Source of the DNA: Planctomycetota bacterium
GTDB lineage: Bacteria; Planctomycetota; GCA-002687715; DRQF01
Length of the DNA stretch: 8,518 nt
NCBI GenBank assembly: GCA_024275615.1
Contig: JAJRYU010000526.1
Span: 1-8,518 of the forward strand
Direction of reading: 5' to 3'
The notes below the pieces were generated by a model. The model was given only the letters and a program-made list of their open reading frames with translations. It was not told where the DNA came from and made no database searches. Position numbers and translations under genes: made by a program. Of this stretch, positions 1-7,226 are shown one piece after another. How positions within the stretch are numbered: position 1 is the first letter of the stretch; each line of letters starts with the position of its first letter.

Positions 1-1
1 G

Positions 2-43
2 CTGGCCGCTGCGATCGAAAAAGAGCTGGGAGCACCTGATTAG
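2..43 (+). CDS. C-terminal tail of an upstream gene (partial)
   Basis: The reading frame starting at base 2 gives LAAAIEKELGAPD followed by TAG at 41-43, and it is open to the left edge. The short helical, charged ending looks like a normal protein C-terminus. The intrinsic terminator that begins 45 nt after the stop fits this being the last gene of an upstream transcript. Only 13 residues are visible, so no function can be assigned, and another frame cannot be fully excluded. Confidence 0.5.
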   Translation: MAAAIEKELGAPD

Positions 44-87
44 CAACAGCGAAGCCCCAGTCGATTCGACTTCCGCCAGAAAGAAAG

Positions 88-127
88 CCACGCCCAGGAG
101 TTTCACAGCTCTTGGGCGTGGTTTTTT
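88..127 (+). terminator. Rho-independent terminator of the upstream gene
   Basis: CCACGCCCAGGAG (88-100) pairs with CTCTTGGGCGTGG (109-121), a 13-bp stem with one G-T wobble, closing an 8-nt loop. It is followed directly by six T (122-127). This is a textbook intrinsic terminator on the + strand. It separates the upstream gene (stop at 43) from the lipoprotein gene at 197, which therefore needs its own promoter between about 128 and 196. I saw no convincing -35/-10 pair there. Confidence 0.9.
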
Positions 128-196
128 GTCTCCAGCCTCATCCTTCGCTGAAAGATCCGGTATCATGACCCACATCACAACACCGGACGACTGCCC

Positions 197-3034
197 ATGC
201 TCGACATGACCCACTATCTTGTCCTCGTACTCATGGTTTGCCTCATTTCCTCTTGCGGCGATGAAGGCCCCGTTGACTCGGCGCCCAATGATGGGCCACC
301 GGCGACCTTCGCCGCGATCAGCAACCCGAACCCTAGAATGGATGAGGTCGAAAAGGAAACAGAAATTGTCGCTAATCGTCTCATTGAGTTTTCCTATCGT
401 CTGAAGGAGCGCGATCTTCGTGGGGCCTCTCAGTACATCGCTGAGTCCTTTAAGGGCACGCCAATCACCCACGGCGAGGCGGGCAAGACCACGCATCTGC
501 CACTGAATGTTGTTGAGAGTTTCGCCAAACCCGACGCTGGTCCGGCCAAACTCGATCGTGCCAGTTTCTTGGGGTCTCTCGACGAGACCCTCGCCTCCTT
601 CGCGACTCTCGACCGCGTGTTCTTCAAGACTCGTGGTGCCGAGTTTAGTCTCAAGAACAATCGAGCGCTGTTGAAAATGACCGCGTCGATCATCGGCACG
701 ACAGCGAGCCATGGACGCCTATCAATCTATGCATGGGCTGACGCCGCAGCAGAATTGGGCCCCAAAGGCTGGGTCCTCACCGGATTCAAGGTCCGCCGAA
801 CGCGGACGAAACAATCAGCGAAGGAACTCTTCACCGACATCGCCGACGTCGCAGGAGTCGCAATTGAGGGGCCACGGGTGGGTACCGAAGGCAATGACAA
901 ATTCTATTGGCGCGGCGCCAGCGTCGCTGATTTCAATGCCGATGGGCTCAACGACATTTTCAGTTCGGGGTTTAGGCGCAACTATCTCTACGTGAATATG
1001 GGCAATGGTAAATTTCACGAAGTCGCGGAACAATTCAACATTGCCCAACCGGCTGGCCCGACATCCGTGCTCTTCTTCGACTTTGATCGCGATGGCGACA
1101 AAGATCTCTTCATGAGTTTCGTCGGCTGGGAAGAGGACGGTTTGCCATTGGGCGGTAGCCTTCGGCTCTTCCGCAATGACAAGACGCAGTTCGTTGACGT
1201 CAGCTCAGAAGTCGGCCTCGATCAATACCGGGGGCCTTCTTTTTCAGCCATAGTTGGCGATTTCGACCAAGACGGCTGGTTGGACATCTACGTCTGCAAC
1301 TACGAACGACTCGACTCCTCATATCCCGATTCATGGTTCGCTGCAAACAATGGCGCCGAGAACTTCTTGCTGATGAACAAGTTGGGCAAGAGCTTCAGCG
1401 ATGAGGCAACGAAAAGAGGGATCACCGGTAAGCAATGGACCTTTGCCGCCGCTGCCGCCGATTTCGATCGTGATGGTGATTTGGATATCTACTCAGTTAA
1501 CGACTATGGTGAGAACGCTCTCTTCGTGAACGACGGTCAGGGGAACTTCATTGACCGCGCTCAGGACCTTGGAGTCCTTGACTGTGGCAACGGCATGGGT
1601 GTTTCCTGGGGTGATTTCAACAACGATGGCTGGCTGGATCTCTATGTTTCCAACATGTCTTCGTCAGCGGGCAAGCGCATCTTGAGTCGTCTTGCCAAGA
1701 AAGAAGATGCCAAGGGGGTTCAGAAAACGCTCTTCAAGCTCGCCGCTGGCAACAGCATCTTTCTTTCAAACGGCAAGACCTTTGCCGCCAACCCAGTTGA
1801 AAACGGTGGCCGCAGTGCATCTTGGGCTTGGAGTCCGGTTGTCTTCGACGCTGATTTGGACGGCAACGATGATGTCTACGTCGCCAACGGTTTCATTTCC
1901 GGTGATTCTCTCAAAGACACGTGAAGTGTCTACTGGCGCCACGTTGTGGCGTCTTCAATGACCGATGCAGAACCAGCAACCAAGACCATAACTGAACGTG
2001 CCAACATCAAGTCGGAGACGGTTGGCAGCGACCGATACAAACAAGACCACATGGGGCTCATCTTCCAGGACGGCCTTTCGTTCAGCGGCTTCGAGAGGAA
2101 CAAGTTCTTCGTTGGCGATGGTGATGGCAGATTCGTCGATCTTTCTGATGTCAGTGGCGCAGATTCAGAAATGGACTGCCGAGCTGCCTGCATCGCCGAT
2201 TTTGATGATGACGGCGACTTGGATCTCTTCGTCAACTCAATCCAAAGACGTACTCATCTCCTCTATCGTAATAATCTGAACGTCAAGGAACGATTCGTGA
2301 TCAAACTGAGGTTGAGGGCAACAAGCGGCCACGCCGACGCCATTGGTGCAACTGTCACATTGACTGAAGGCGGCAAGATTCTAACTCGCGTCGTCAGTTG
2401 CGGTTCGGGATTCGAATCGCAACACACGAGCGAGATCGTCTTTGGTGTCAAGAATCGCGAGCCCAAGGTTGTCACAGTGTGGTGGCCAGGCGGCAAGAAG
2501 AGCATCTACCAACTGCGGGCCGAAACCAGCGAAGAAAAATCAACAGGCCGCTATTTGCTGGTCGAAGGCGATCCAGAGCCCAAGAGTAGACCCAAACGAA
2601 CGTTTGTCTTAACCGACGAGAAGAAACAAGCCACAGGTTTGTCAATTGGCAAAACACTTCCACAGCTGGTGTTCAAGAATTCTGCCGTCAAGAGCACTCC
2701 CTTCAACTCTGTCGACAAGAGGCCGACATTGATTAATTTTTGGTCGACAACCTGTATCCCTTGCCTCCATGAACTTCCAGATCTCGAAACTCTCCATGAC
2801 GGAGGGAAATACAGGATTCAGCTGGTCGACATGGACGGCGAAAAGAATCCCGCGCGAGTCTTGGAAATGCTCCAGAAACTCGCTCCAAGCCTTGCCCACG
2901 GAAGCCTTGACGCATCCTCGTTAGAACGCTTGTTTGGCAGAGCACAAACCCCACTGCCCACAACGATTCTCCTGGAACCGGGTGGCCGTATCAAACGCAT
3001 CATTCGCGGCCCCATTTCGCTCGAAGATCTCTAA
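197..3034 (+). CDS. CRTAC1-like FG-GAP/ASPIC lipoprotein with thioredoxin domain; probable selenoprotein (Sec576 at in-frame UGA)
   Basis: Annotated as one 945-residue protein read through TGA 1922-1924. Residues 1-20 are a lipoprotein signal with lipobox I-S-S-C (Cys20); the n-region lacks Lys/Arg, and Met4 (206) is an alternative start. No clear Shine-Dalgarno is visible. An N-terminal region (about 55-210) precedes FG-GAP/VCBS motifs of the DxDxDGxxD type, starting near residues 245, 295, 355, 422, 473, 551 and, after the UGA, 668. An ASPIC/UnbV domain covers about 700-765 (AIGATVTL, then WWPGG). A TlpA/ResA-type thioredoxin domain covers about 819-945, with WSTTCIPC (Cys853, Cys856) and a probable cis-Pro at 921. 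CRTAC1 proteins normally carry the repeats and ASPIC in one chain, so the UGA falls inside a single domain architecture. The frame stays open for 369 codons afterwards, and a SECIS-like hairpin sits at the UGA. The product should be envelope-anchored; a redox role is inferred from CIPC and Sec. If the UGA were a true stop, a 575-residue truncated product would result. The gene lies 24 nt upstream of a second CRTAC1 lipoprotein gene. Confidence 0.78.
1922..1957 (+). promoter_or_regulatory. Bacterial SECIS-like hairpin at the in-frame UGA
   Basis: The upper stem GCGCCAC (1936-1942) pairs with GTGGCGT (1946-1952): six Watson-Crick pairs plus a closing G-U, with a GUU triloop at 1943-1945. The lower stem TGAAG (1922-1926) pairs with CTTCA (1953-1957), so the UGA itself forms the base of the structure, and nine nt (1927-1935) bulge on the 5' side. 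The apical loop begins 18 nt after the UGA and opens with G then U. From memory, bacterial SECIS elements have a loop about 16-37 nt beyond the UGA, a G among the first loop bases, and in E. coli fdhF a GU in the loop that SelB contacts. The fold was made by eye with no energy calculation. Confidence 0.7.
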
Positions 3035-3058
3035 TCATCATGATCGGAATTCACTGTC

Positions 3059-6000
3059 ATGCGCCCACATCCTTATCTCATTTTTGTACTTATCTTGCTG
3101 GTCCTTCAGGCCTGCGGCGGCACAAGCAGCGATGACAAGATTGTTACGAAGAAGGCCAATATTTTCTCGCTCCGGAACCAGGCACGCTTGCACGGTCAGC
3201 GAGAAAGTGAAGAAGGCTACATCGCATCAGCAGCGCTCCTGGACCAGATTCTACAAATAGAACCCAACGATGTTCGGGCACTCATGGATCGCTTGCGTTG
3301 TGCGGTTCAGATCGAGTCAGAATGGAAGAACACGCAAGACCTCGTCGACCGACTCAAGAAACTGCAGATCCCCACAAGCCAAGAAACTGCTTTCGACTAC
3401 TTGCAAGGAATCGCCAGCAAACGTGCCCAAGATCACACCATGGCATGGCAATCTTTTGAGCGAGTTCTCGCCAAGGATCCGACTCACAAGATCGCACACT
3501 ATCAAGCTGGATTGGCAGCTGAAAAAGGAAGCAAGTTGGAAGCCGCAAGGGCACACTTTCAATACTTGCTCGACAAGAAACAGCTCATTCGGCCAGCCGC
3601 GTATCGGCTCTCACAAGTCTACCGCGGACTTGCTCAAAAAGAGAAAATGAACCAGGCCATCAAGTTGTTCCAATCACGCCCAAACGATGAAAAGCCAGTA
3701 ACAGAGTTTTGTGCGTTTCTGAAACCAAGCCAAGCTCCATTTGTTGCCAACGAGAGAGACTCTGCTGCAGATCCCCTAAAATTCTCAATGAACAAGTCCC
3801 CCATCTCGTCGGCAAGAGAAGTCTCAGCGACAAAAGGGCAGCTCGCATGGAGTCAGGGCGACATAAACAACGACGGCCGCCAAGATTTGATTTCCTTAGG
3901 GCCAACCGGGGTGAGCTTTGTTGACCAATTCGAATCCAACAACAACGGTCCTCAACAACTTGAAGTGAAAGGATGGACTGATTTGGTTGCCAGCAGCAAG
4001 ACCATGTTGCTCGACAGTGACCACGACGGTGACTTAGATGTCCTGTTCATGGCAGCAAAGGAGAAGACGGGCTCGGAGCTTGTGCAACTTCGCAACCTGG
4101 GAGAGAAGGGTTTTGAGCTCCAGGCGATGGCAGGATTTGTTCATCCCTTGTCTCCCCAGCTATTCGGCATGGCAGCAAACGATTTCGATTCGGGAAATGA
4201 CATAGACTTGGTATTGCCTGGGTCGGGTTCTGCCTTGACAATCTTGATGAATCTCAGAGACGACAAGTGGCAACGATTCGAGCTACCGGGAGGCGCGCGC
4301 CAGATTGCAGTTGCTGCGGACTTCAATGGTGACGGCCTTCCAGATGTTATAGGAGTCGGATCGCAGCCCGGCGCGAGTTTGTTTCTAAACAAGAACACTG
4401 AGCACACGCGCGGGCAAGCGATTTTCGGCAAGGAAAAAATTCTGGCTCCAGAGTCAGGAACATGGGCTGGAATCGCCGCAGAAGATCTTGATAACGATGG
4501 TGATTTGGATTGTGTTCTTTGGGGACCTGGCTTTTGTGTCCTTCGCAATCGCGGCGCTGGAACCTTCGACACCGAAATACAGCCAGAAGCTCGGGACCTG
4601 AGCATCACAAGACTGGAGATCCGCGACAACGACGGTGACGGTATCTTGGCCATAGAATTCGTTGACGGGCCGAAGAAATCGGCCTACACCTGGACTCCCA
4701 AATTGCCAGATGGCAAAAATGCTGTCGCCCTCTTGCCCGACGGCAGAAAAGACAACCGCGATGGCATTGGGGCTATTGTTGAAGTCTTTGCTGGAGAGAT
4801 TCACACGACGCGCATGGTGACCAGGCCTGGCCCGATGCACTTTGGCATTGGCGACGAAGAGTTGGACGGTTTCGCCATCCGTTGGCCACAGGGCATTCGC
4901 CAGACTGTTGTTGGCGACACCTTGGCTGCCTGCAGAGACAAGAATCAAATCAAGGTCAAACAAAAACAAGGGCTCGTTGCCAGTTGTCCCTTTCTGTTCA
5001 CCAAGACAACAACAGGTTGGAAATTCAAAACCGACATTGTCGGCATTGCGCCCCTTGATGAGTGGTTACCAAACGGCGAGCTACCACATCTTGATCCTGA
5101 AGAGTTTGTTCGTCTTGGACAAGATGAGCTAGCCATCGTCAACGGTGGCGTTCGTTTGGCGATCACCGAAGAATTGCGAGAAATCACCTACCTTGATCGA
5201 GTTGAACTCTACTATCTGGATATCGATCCTGAGGCGACGGTCCTGACGGATGAAAGTACCAGACAGGAGGTCTATGGAGCTCTTCAGTACTTCACGACTA
5301 GTCCTCAAGCAATCACACGACCTCGTTCCGTTGTCATGAATGGCCACGACGTAACCGACCTCGTGTCTCAGGTCGACAGGCTCTACCTCCATGGCTACAG
5401 AACAGGACCAAGCCAACTTCAAGGGTGGGGACCACAGCAAGATGTCGAGATTGTTTTGGCCAGGAATGCCCGGGCCATGGTCCTTTGGGGGCGGCTAGCT
5501 TGGTACGACTCAAGCACCTCTTACGCCATGGCACAAGCGGGTCTCACTTGGGTCTTACCCCGAGTTGAAATCCTCGCCGATTCTGGCTCATGGCAAACAC
5601 TCTTGCCGGACTTAGGTTTCCCGGCTGGAATGGACAGAAGTTTGCTTCTTCGCTTTCCACAGGAGTTGGCTGCTGGTACGAGGATTAGGATAGTCAGCAA
5701 CCAACGTTTCTTGTGGGATCGCATCGCGCTCTTGGAGGATTTGGAAGCGCACACCATCCCAGTGCAAGCCAACGATCCTGTCGGATTTCCTGGTCTCATG
5801 CAGGGGACCTTGGTCGAGGCTCAATTGCGAGATCGAGGATATTCCTCGATCTCTGGCAACAGAGAATTGCACGAGCAGGACTACTCTTGGCAGGCAGAAC
5901 CAAGAGATGACTTCCCGCGACCCTTTGGTCGGGCAACGGCTTACGGTGATGTGAAGAAACATCTGGATTACCACGATGACGATTTTTGCATCTTGGTCGC

Positions 6001-6229
6001 TGCTGACGCCTTGGAGATGGAGTTCACAGTCGCACCTATCCCTGAGGGGCGGCAACGTGTGTGGTTTCTACGAGTAACAGGTTGGGCGAAAGAATCGAGT
6101 TTTCACAACCGCTTGGGAAGAGACATCTTGCCGCTGCCGACGAAATCAATGAACCAGTATCCGCCAACGCTCAAGGGCAGCAATGCTTCTTCGTCCGCGG
6201 AACGACATACAAGATGGGTTGGCCATTGA
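3059..6229 (+). CDS. TPR and FG-GAP/ASPIC-UnbV (CRTAC1-like) lipoprotein
   Basis: A 1056-residue predicted lipoprotein. Residues 1-19 form the signal, with Arg2, a hydrophobic core and lipobox L-Q-A-C (Cys19). TPR-like helical repeats span about 40-205 (for example the stretches around LLDQILQIEPND and AWQSFERVLAKDP). FG-GAP/VCBS calcium-type motifs start near 268, 319, 375, 421, 476 and 523; the third and sixth are degenerate. An ASPIC/UnbV domain lies at about 555-630 (DGIGAIVEVFAG, then RWPQG). From about 643 to the end is a large module (CPFLF, TDIVGIAPL, LAITEELREITYLDRVELYYLD, LPDLGFPAG). I remember this module as the C-terminal part of TPR/CRTAC1 proteins in planctomycetes and acidobacteria; its function is unknown to me. 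The start is 24 nt after the preceding stop, with only a weak CGGA upstream, so co-transcription and possibly translational coupling are likely. It ends 15 nt before the convergent gene. The protein is probably envelope-anchored with a binding or scaffold role; no catalytic residues are recognised. Confidence 0.88.
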   Translation: MRPHPYLIFVLILLVLQACGGTSSDDKIVTKKANIFSLRNQARLHGQRESEEGYIASAALLDQILQIEPNDVRALMDRLRCAVQIESEWKNTQDLVDRLKKLQIPTSQETAFDYLQGIASKRAQDHTMAWQSFERVLAKDPTHKIAHYQAGLAAEKGSKLEAARAHFQYLLDKKQLIRPAAYRLSQVYRGLAQKEKMNQAIKLFQSRPNDEKPVTEFCAFLKPSQAPFVANERDSAADPLKFSMNKSPISSAREVSATKGQLAWSQGDINNDGRQDLISLGPTGVSFVDQFESNNNGPQQLEVKGWTDLVASSKTMLLDSDHDGDLDVLFMAAKEKTGSELVQLRNLGEKGFELQAMAGFVHPLSPQLFGMAANDFDSGNDIDLVLPGSGSALTILMNLRDDKWQRFELPGGARQIAVAADFNGDGLPDVIGVGSQPGASLFLNKNTEHTRGQAIFGKEKILAPESGTWAGIAAEDLDNDGDLDCVLWGPGFCVLRNRGAGTFDTEIQPEARDLSITRLEIRDNDGDGILAIEFVDGPKKSAYTWTPKLPDGKNAVALLPDGRKDNRDGIGAIVEVFAGEIHTTRMVTRPGPMHFGIGDEELDGFAIRWPQGIRQTVVGDTLAACRDKNQIKVKQKQGLVASCPFLFTKTTTGWKFKTDIVGIAPLDEWLPNGELPHLDPEEFVRLGQDELAIVNGGVRLAITEELREITYLDRVELYYLDIDPEATVLTDESTRQEVYGALQYFTTSPQAITRPRSVVMNGHDVTDLVSQVDRLYLHGYRTGPSQLQGWGPQQDVEIVLARNARAMVLWGRLAWYDSSTSYAMAQAGLTWVLPRVEILADSGSWQTLLPDLGFPAGMDRSLLLRFPQELAAGTRIRIVSNQRFLWDRIALLEDLEAHTIPVQANDPVGFPGLMQGTLVEAQLRDRGYSSISGNRELHEQDYSWQAEPRDDFPRPFGRATAYGDVKKHLDYHDDDFCILVAADALEMEFTVAPIPEGRQRVWFLRVTGWAKESSFHNRLGRDILPLPTKSMNQYPPTLKGSNASSSAERHTRWVGH

Positions 6230-6244
6230 GTTCTTTGAAGAGAT

Positions 6245-6748
6245 TCAGGCTAACTCGAGCCGACCCTGATCAAGCAGTTTTTCAAGAGCTTCTCTCAGCA
6301 TTTGGCCAACTGTGTCGACGTATTCCAAGTGCTTTTCCGAAGCGGTCTCTAAAGACTTAAAGACTGAGCGAGCCTCGTTCTTGCCAAGCTCGAGACGATC
6401 CTGAATCTTTTGAACATATTCAGAGAACTCGTCGGCAGTGGCGCTCCCCCCCATTGACAAGAAAGGTGTGACCAAGACAACGTTGATTTGCTGCAAGACG
6501 AATGCGGCAATGCGCTCCGGTTGATCCGTGGCTTCATTCGCGCGAGCAGCTTCGCTGATTGATGAGTGCCCCAGCGAATCGCTGAGAATCTGCAAGAGGA
6601 GCTTGAGAGTACGCTTGTCGCCTGGATGAGATAGGGACACTTGATCCTTGGGTGTTTCGTTCTTTTTGTCTTCGCGTGAACGCCGTTGGTCTTTTACCGC
6701 CCGCGGTAGTGGTGCAACGGAATCGACGACTCGAATGGGGTCTGCCAT
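6245..6748 (-). CDS. Hypothetical helical cytoplasmic protein, 167 aa
   Basis: The start is fixed by a strong Shine-Dalgarno (AGGAGGG) just upstream of the ATG; the stop is TGA. No signal peptide or membrane segment is seen. Residues 1-45 are charged and proline-containing and are probably disordered. Residues 46-165 are rich in heptad-like helices, including a hydrophobic stretch around 78-98 (ERIAAFVLQQINVVLVTPFL) and an amphipathic C-terminal helix (about 103-160). The pattern PERIAAFV, then a spacer, then KNEARSVFKSL vaguely recalls the DUF5610 family, but this is memory only and is not asserted. The gene is convergent with the CRTAC1 lipoprotein gene (15 nt between stop codons, no hairpin seen there) and has no obvious functional link to its neighbours. 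Confidence 0.75.
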   Translation of the reverse strand: MADPIRVVDSVAPLPRAVKDQRRSREDKKNETPKDQVSLSHPGDKRTLKLLLQILSDSLGHSSISEAARANEATDQPERIAAFVLQQINVVLVTPFLSMGGSATADEFSEYVQKIQDRLELGKNEARSVFKSLETASEKHLEYVDTVGQMLREALEKLLDQGRLELA

Positions 6749-6752
6749 GACG

Positions 6753-6759
6753 CCCTCCT
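6753..6759 (-). promoter_or_regulatory. Strong Shine-Dalgarno for the 167-aa gene
   Basis: On the - strand AGGAGGG precedes the ATG at 6748, with 5 nt between the AGGAGG core and the start codon. It is the only near-perfect ribosome binding site in the window. It supports this start and suggests high translation compared with the other genes, which have weak or no such motif. Confidence 0.85.
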
Positions 6760-6863
6760 AGGAAAACAACCTTCCTTGCCCCTATACTCGGACAAACGAG
6801 TCTGCACTTGACCCTTGGATCGGAGAGATTTGCAAGAAATTGATACTGGTTGGCAAATGAGAA

Positions 6864-6889
6864 ACCCCTGAGCCTCAAGGCTCAGGGGT
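6864..6889 (-). terminator. Perfect 11-bp hairpin, probable terminator of the - strand transporter unit
   Basis: ACCCCTGAGCC (6864-6874) pairs perfectly with GGCTCAGGGGT (6879-6889) around a 4-nt loop. On the - strand it is followed by the moderately T-rich TTTCTCATTT; on the + strand no T tract follows. It lies about 100 nt beyond the end of the broken small gene (6991) and about 115 nt before the start of the 167-aa gene, both on the - strand. A terminator is the simplest reading. A structured leader element of the 167-aa gene is possible, because the T run is imperfect. Confidence 0.55.
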
Positions 6890-6990
6890 ATGAAAGACAC
6901 GACCGAGGGAAAGATTTCAGGCGTAGAGAGGAAGGAAGGTTTTTTACGTGTTATTGGGACACAACCTCGACCGTGTTGATTGTTTGCGTA

Positions 6991-7213
6991 CTACGCACAT
7001 GTCATCGTAGAGATTTCCTCCATGGCATCAATGGTGAACTGCTCAAAAAAAAACGGTCATTTTGATGAAGAATTTTCGGTCAGCCATCGCTGACAGGCGA
7101 GCATCTTCGGCAATCCGAATCTCATTAAGTGGATCGTACTTATGTCCAAAAATCACCCAGAGGGCAGAAGATCAAGAACTCTTAACAATCGCAGAATACC
7201 CACGTGAGTACAT
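6991..7213 (-). pseudogene. Small gene with in-frame TGA and homopolymer frameshift, downstream of EamA transporter
   Basis: An ATG at 7213 (AGGTG 7 nt upstream) lies 14 nt after the transporter stop. Its frame reads MYSRGYSAIVKSS, hits TGA (7172-7174), then continues with LWVIFGHKYDPLNEIR and AEDARLSAMADRKFFIKMTVFF. It ends at a TGA created by a run of nine T on the - strand (7045-7053). If that run were eight T, the frame would continue as EQFTIDAMEEISTMTCA to TAG at 6991-6993, giving a product of about 73 residues. The stretch looks protein-like, though I do not recognise the family. Two lesions in so short a span suggest a decayed gene. The T-run lesion could instead be a sequence error or a slippage site, and the similarity to coding sequence could be chance. 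Confidence 0.35.
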
Positions 7214-7226
7214 GTTTATGCACCTG

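Noticed and set aside
1922..1924. TGA as tryptophan through a changed genetic code
   Set aside because: Trp is coded by TGG throughout, and TGA is the natural stop of the genes ending at 6229, 6245 and 7227, so no genome-wide reassignment is indicated.
1946..3034. Separate downstream gene starting at GTG 1946 or ATG 1958
   Set aside because: No Shine-Dalgarno precedes either start, the frame is identical to the upstream part, there is no signal peptide, and the cut would split the FG-GAP/ASPIC architecture. Re-initiation cannot be excluded but is less likely.
3041..3043. In-frame TGA between the two lipoprotein genes as a possible readthrough
   Set aside because: It follows a TAA (3032-3034) in the same frame, and the next gene has its own complete lipoprotein signal, so these are ordinary separate genes.
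6061..6360. + strand frame overlapping the end of the second lipoprotein gene
   Set aside because: It overlaps both the lipoprotein gene and the convergent 167-aa gene. The lipoprotein frame up to 6229 keeps family-like sequence (GRDILPLPTKSMNQYPP), so no frameshift is needed.
6850..7065. + strand frame of 71 codons
   Set aside because: It starts just before the palindromic hairpin, has no ribosome binding site and has a composition unlike a protein.
7172..7174. Second selenocysteine codon in the small - strand gene
   Set aside because: Only a 3-bp CCC/GGG hairpin with a TCT loop lies too close downstream, no SECIS-like fold was seen, and the same frame has another lesion nearby.
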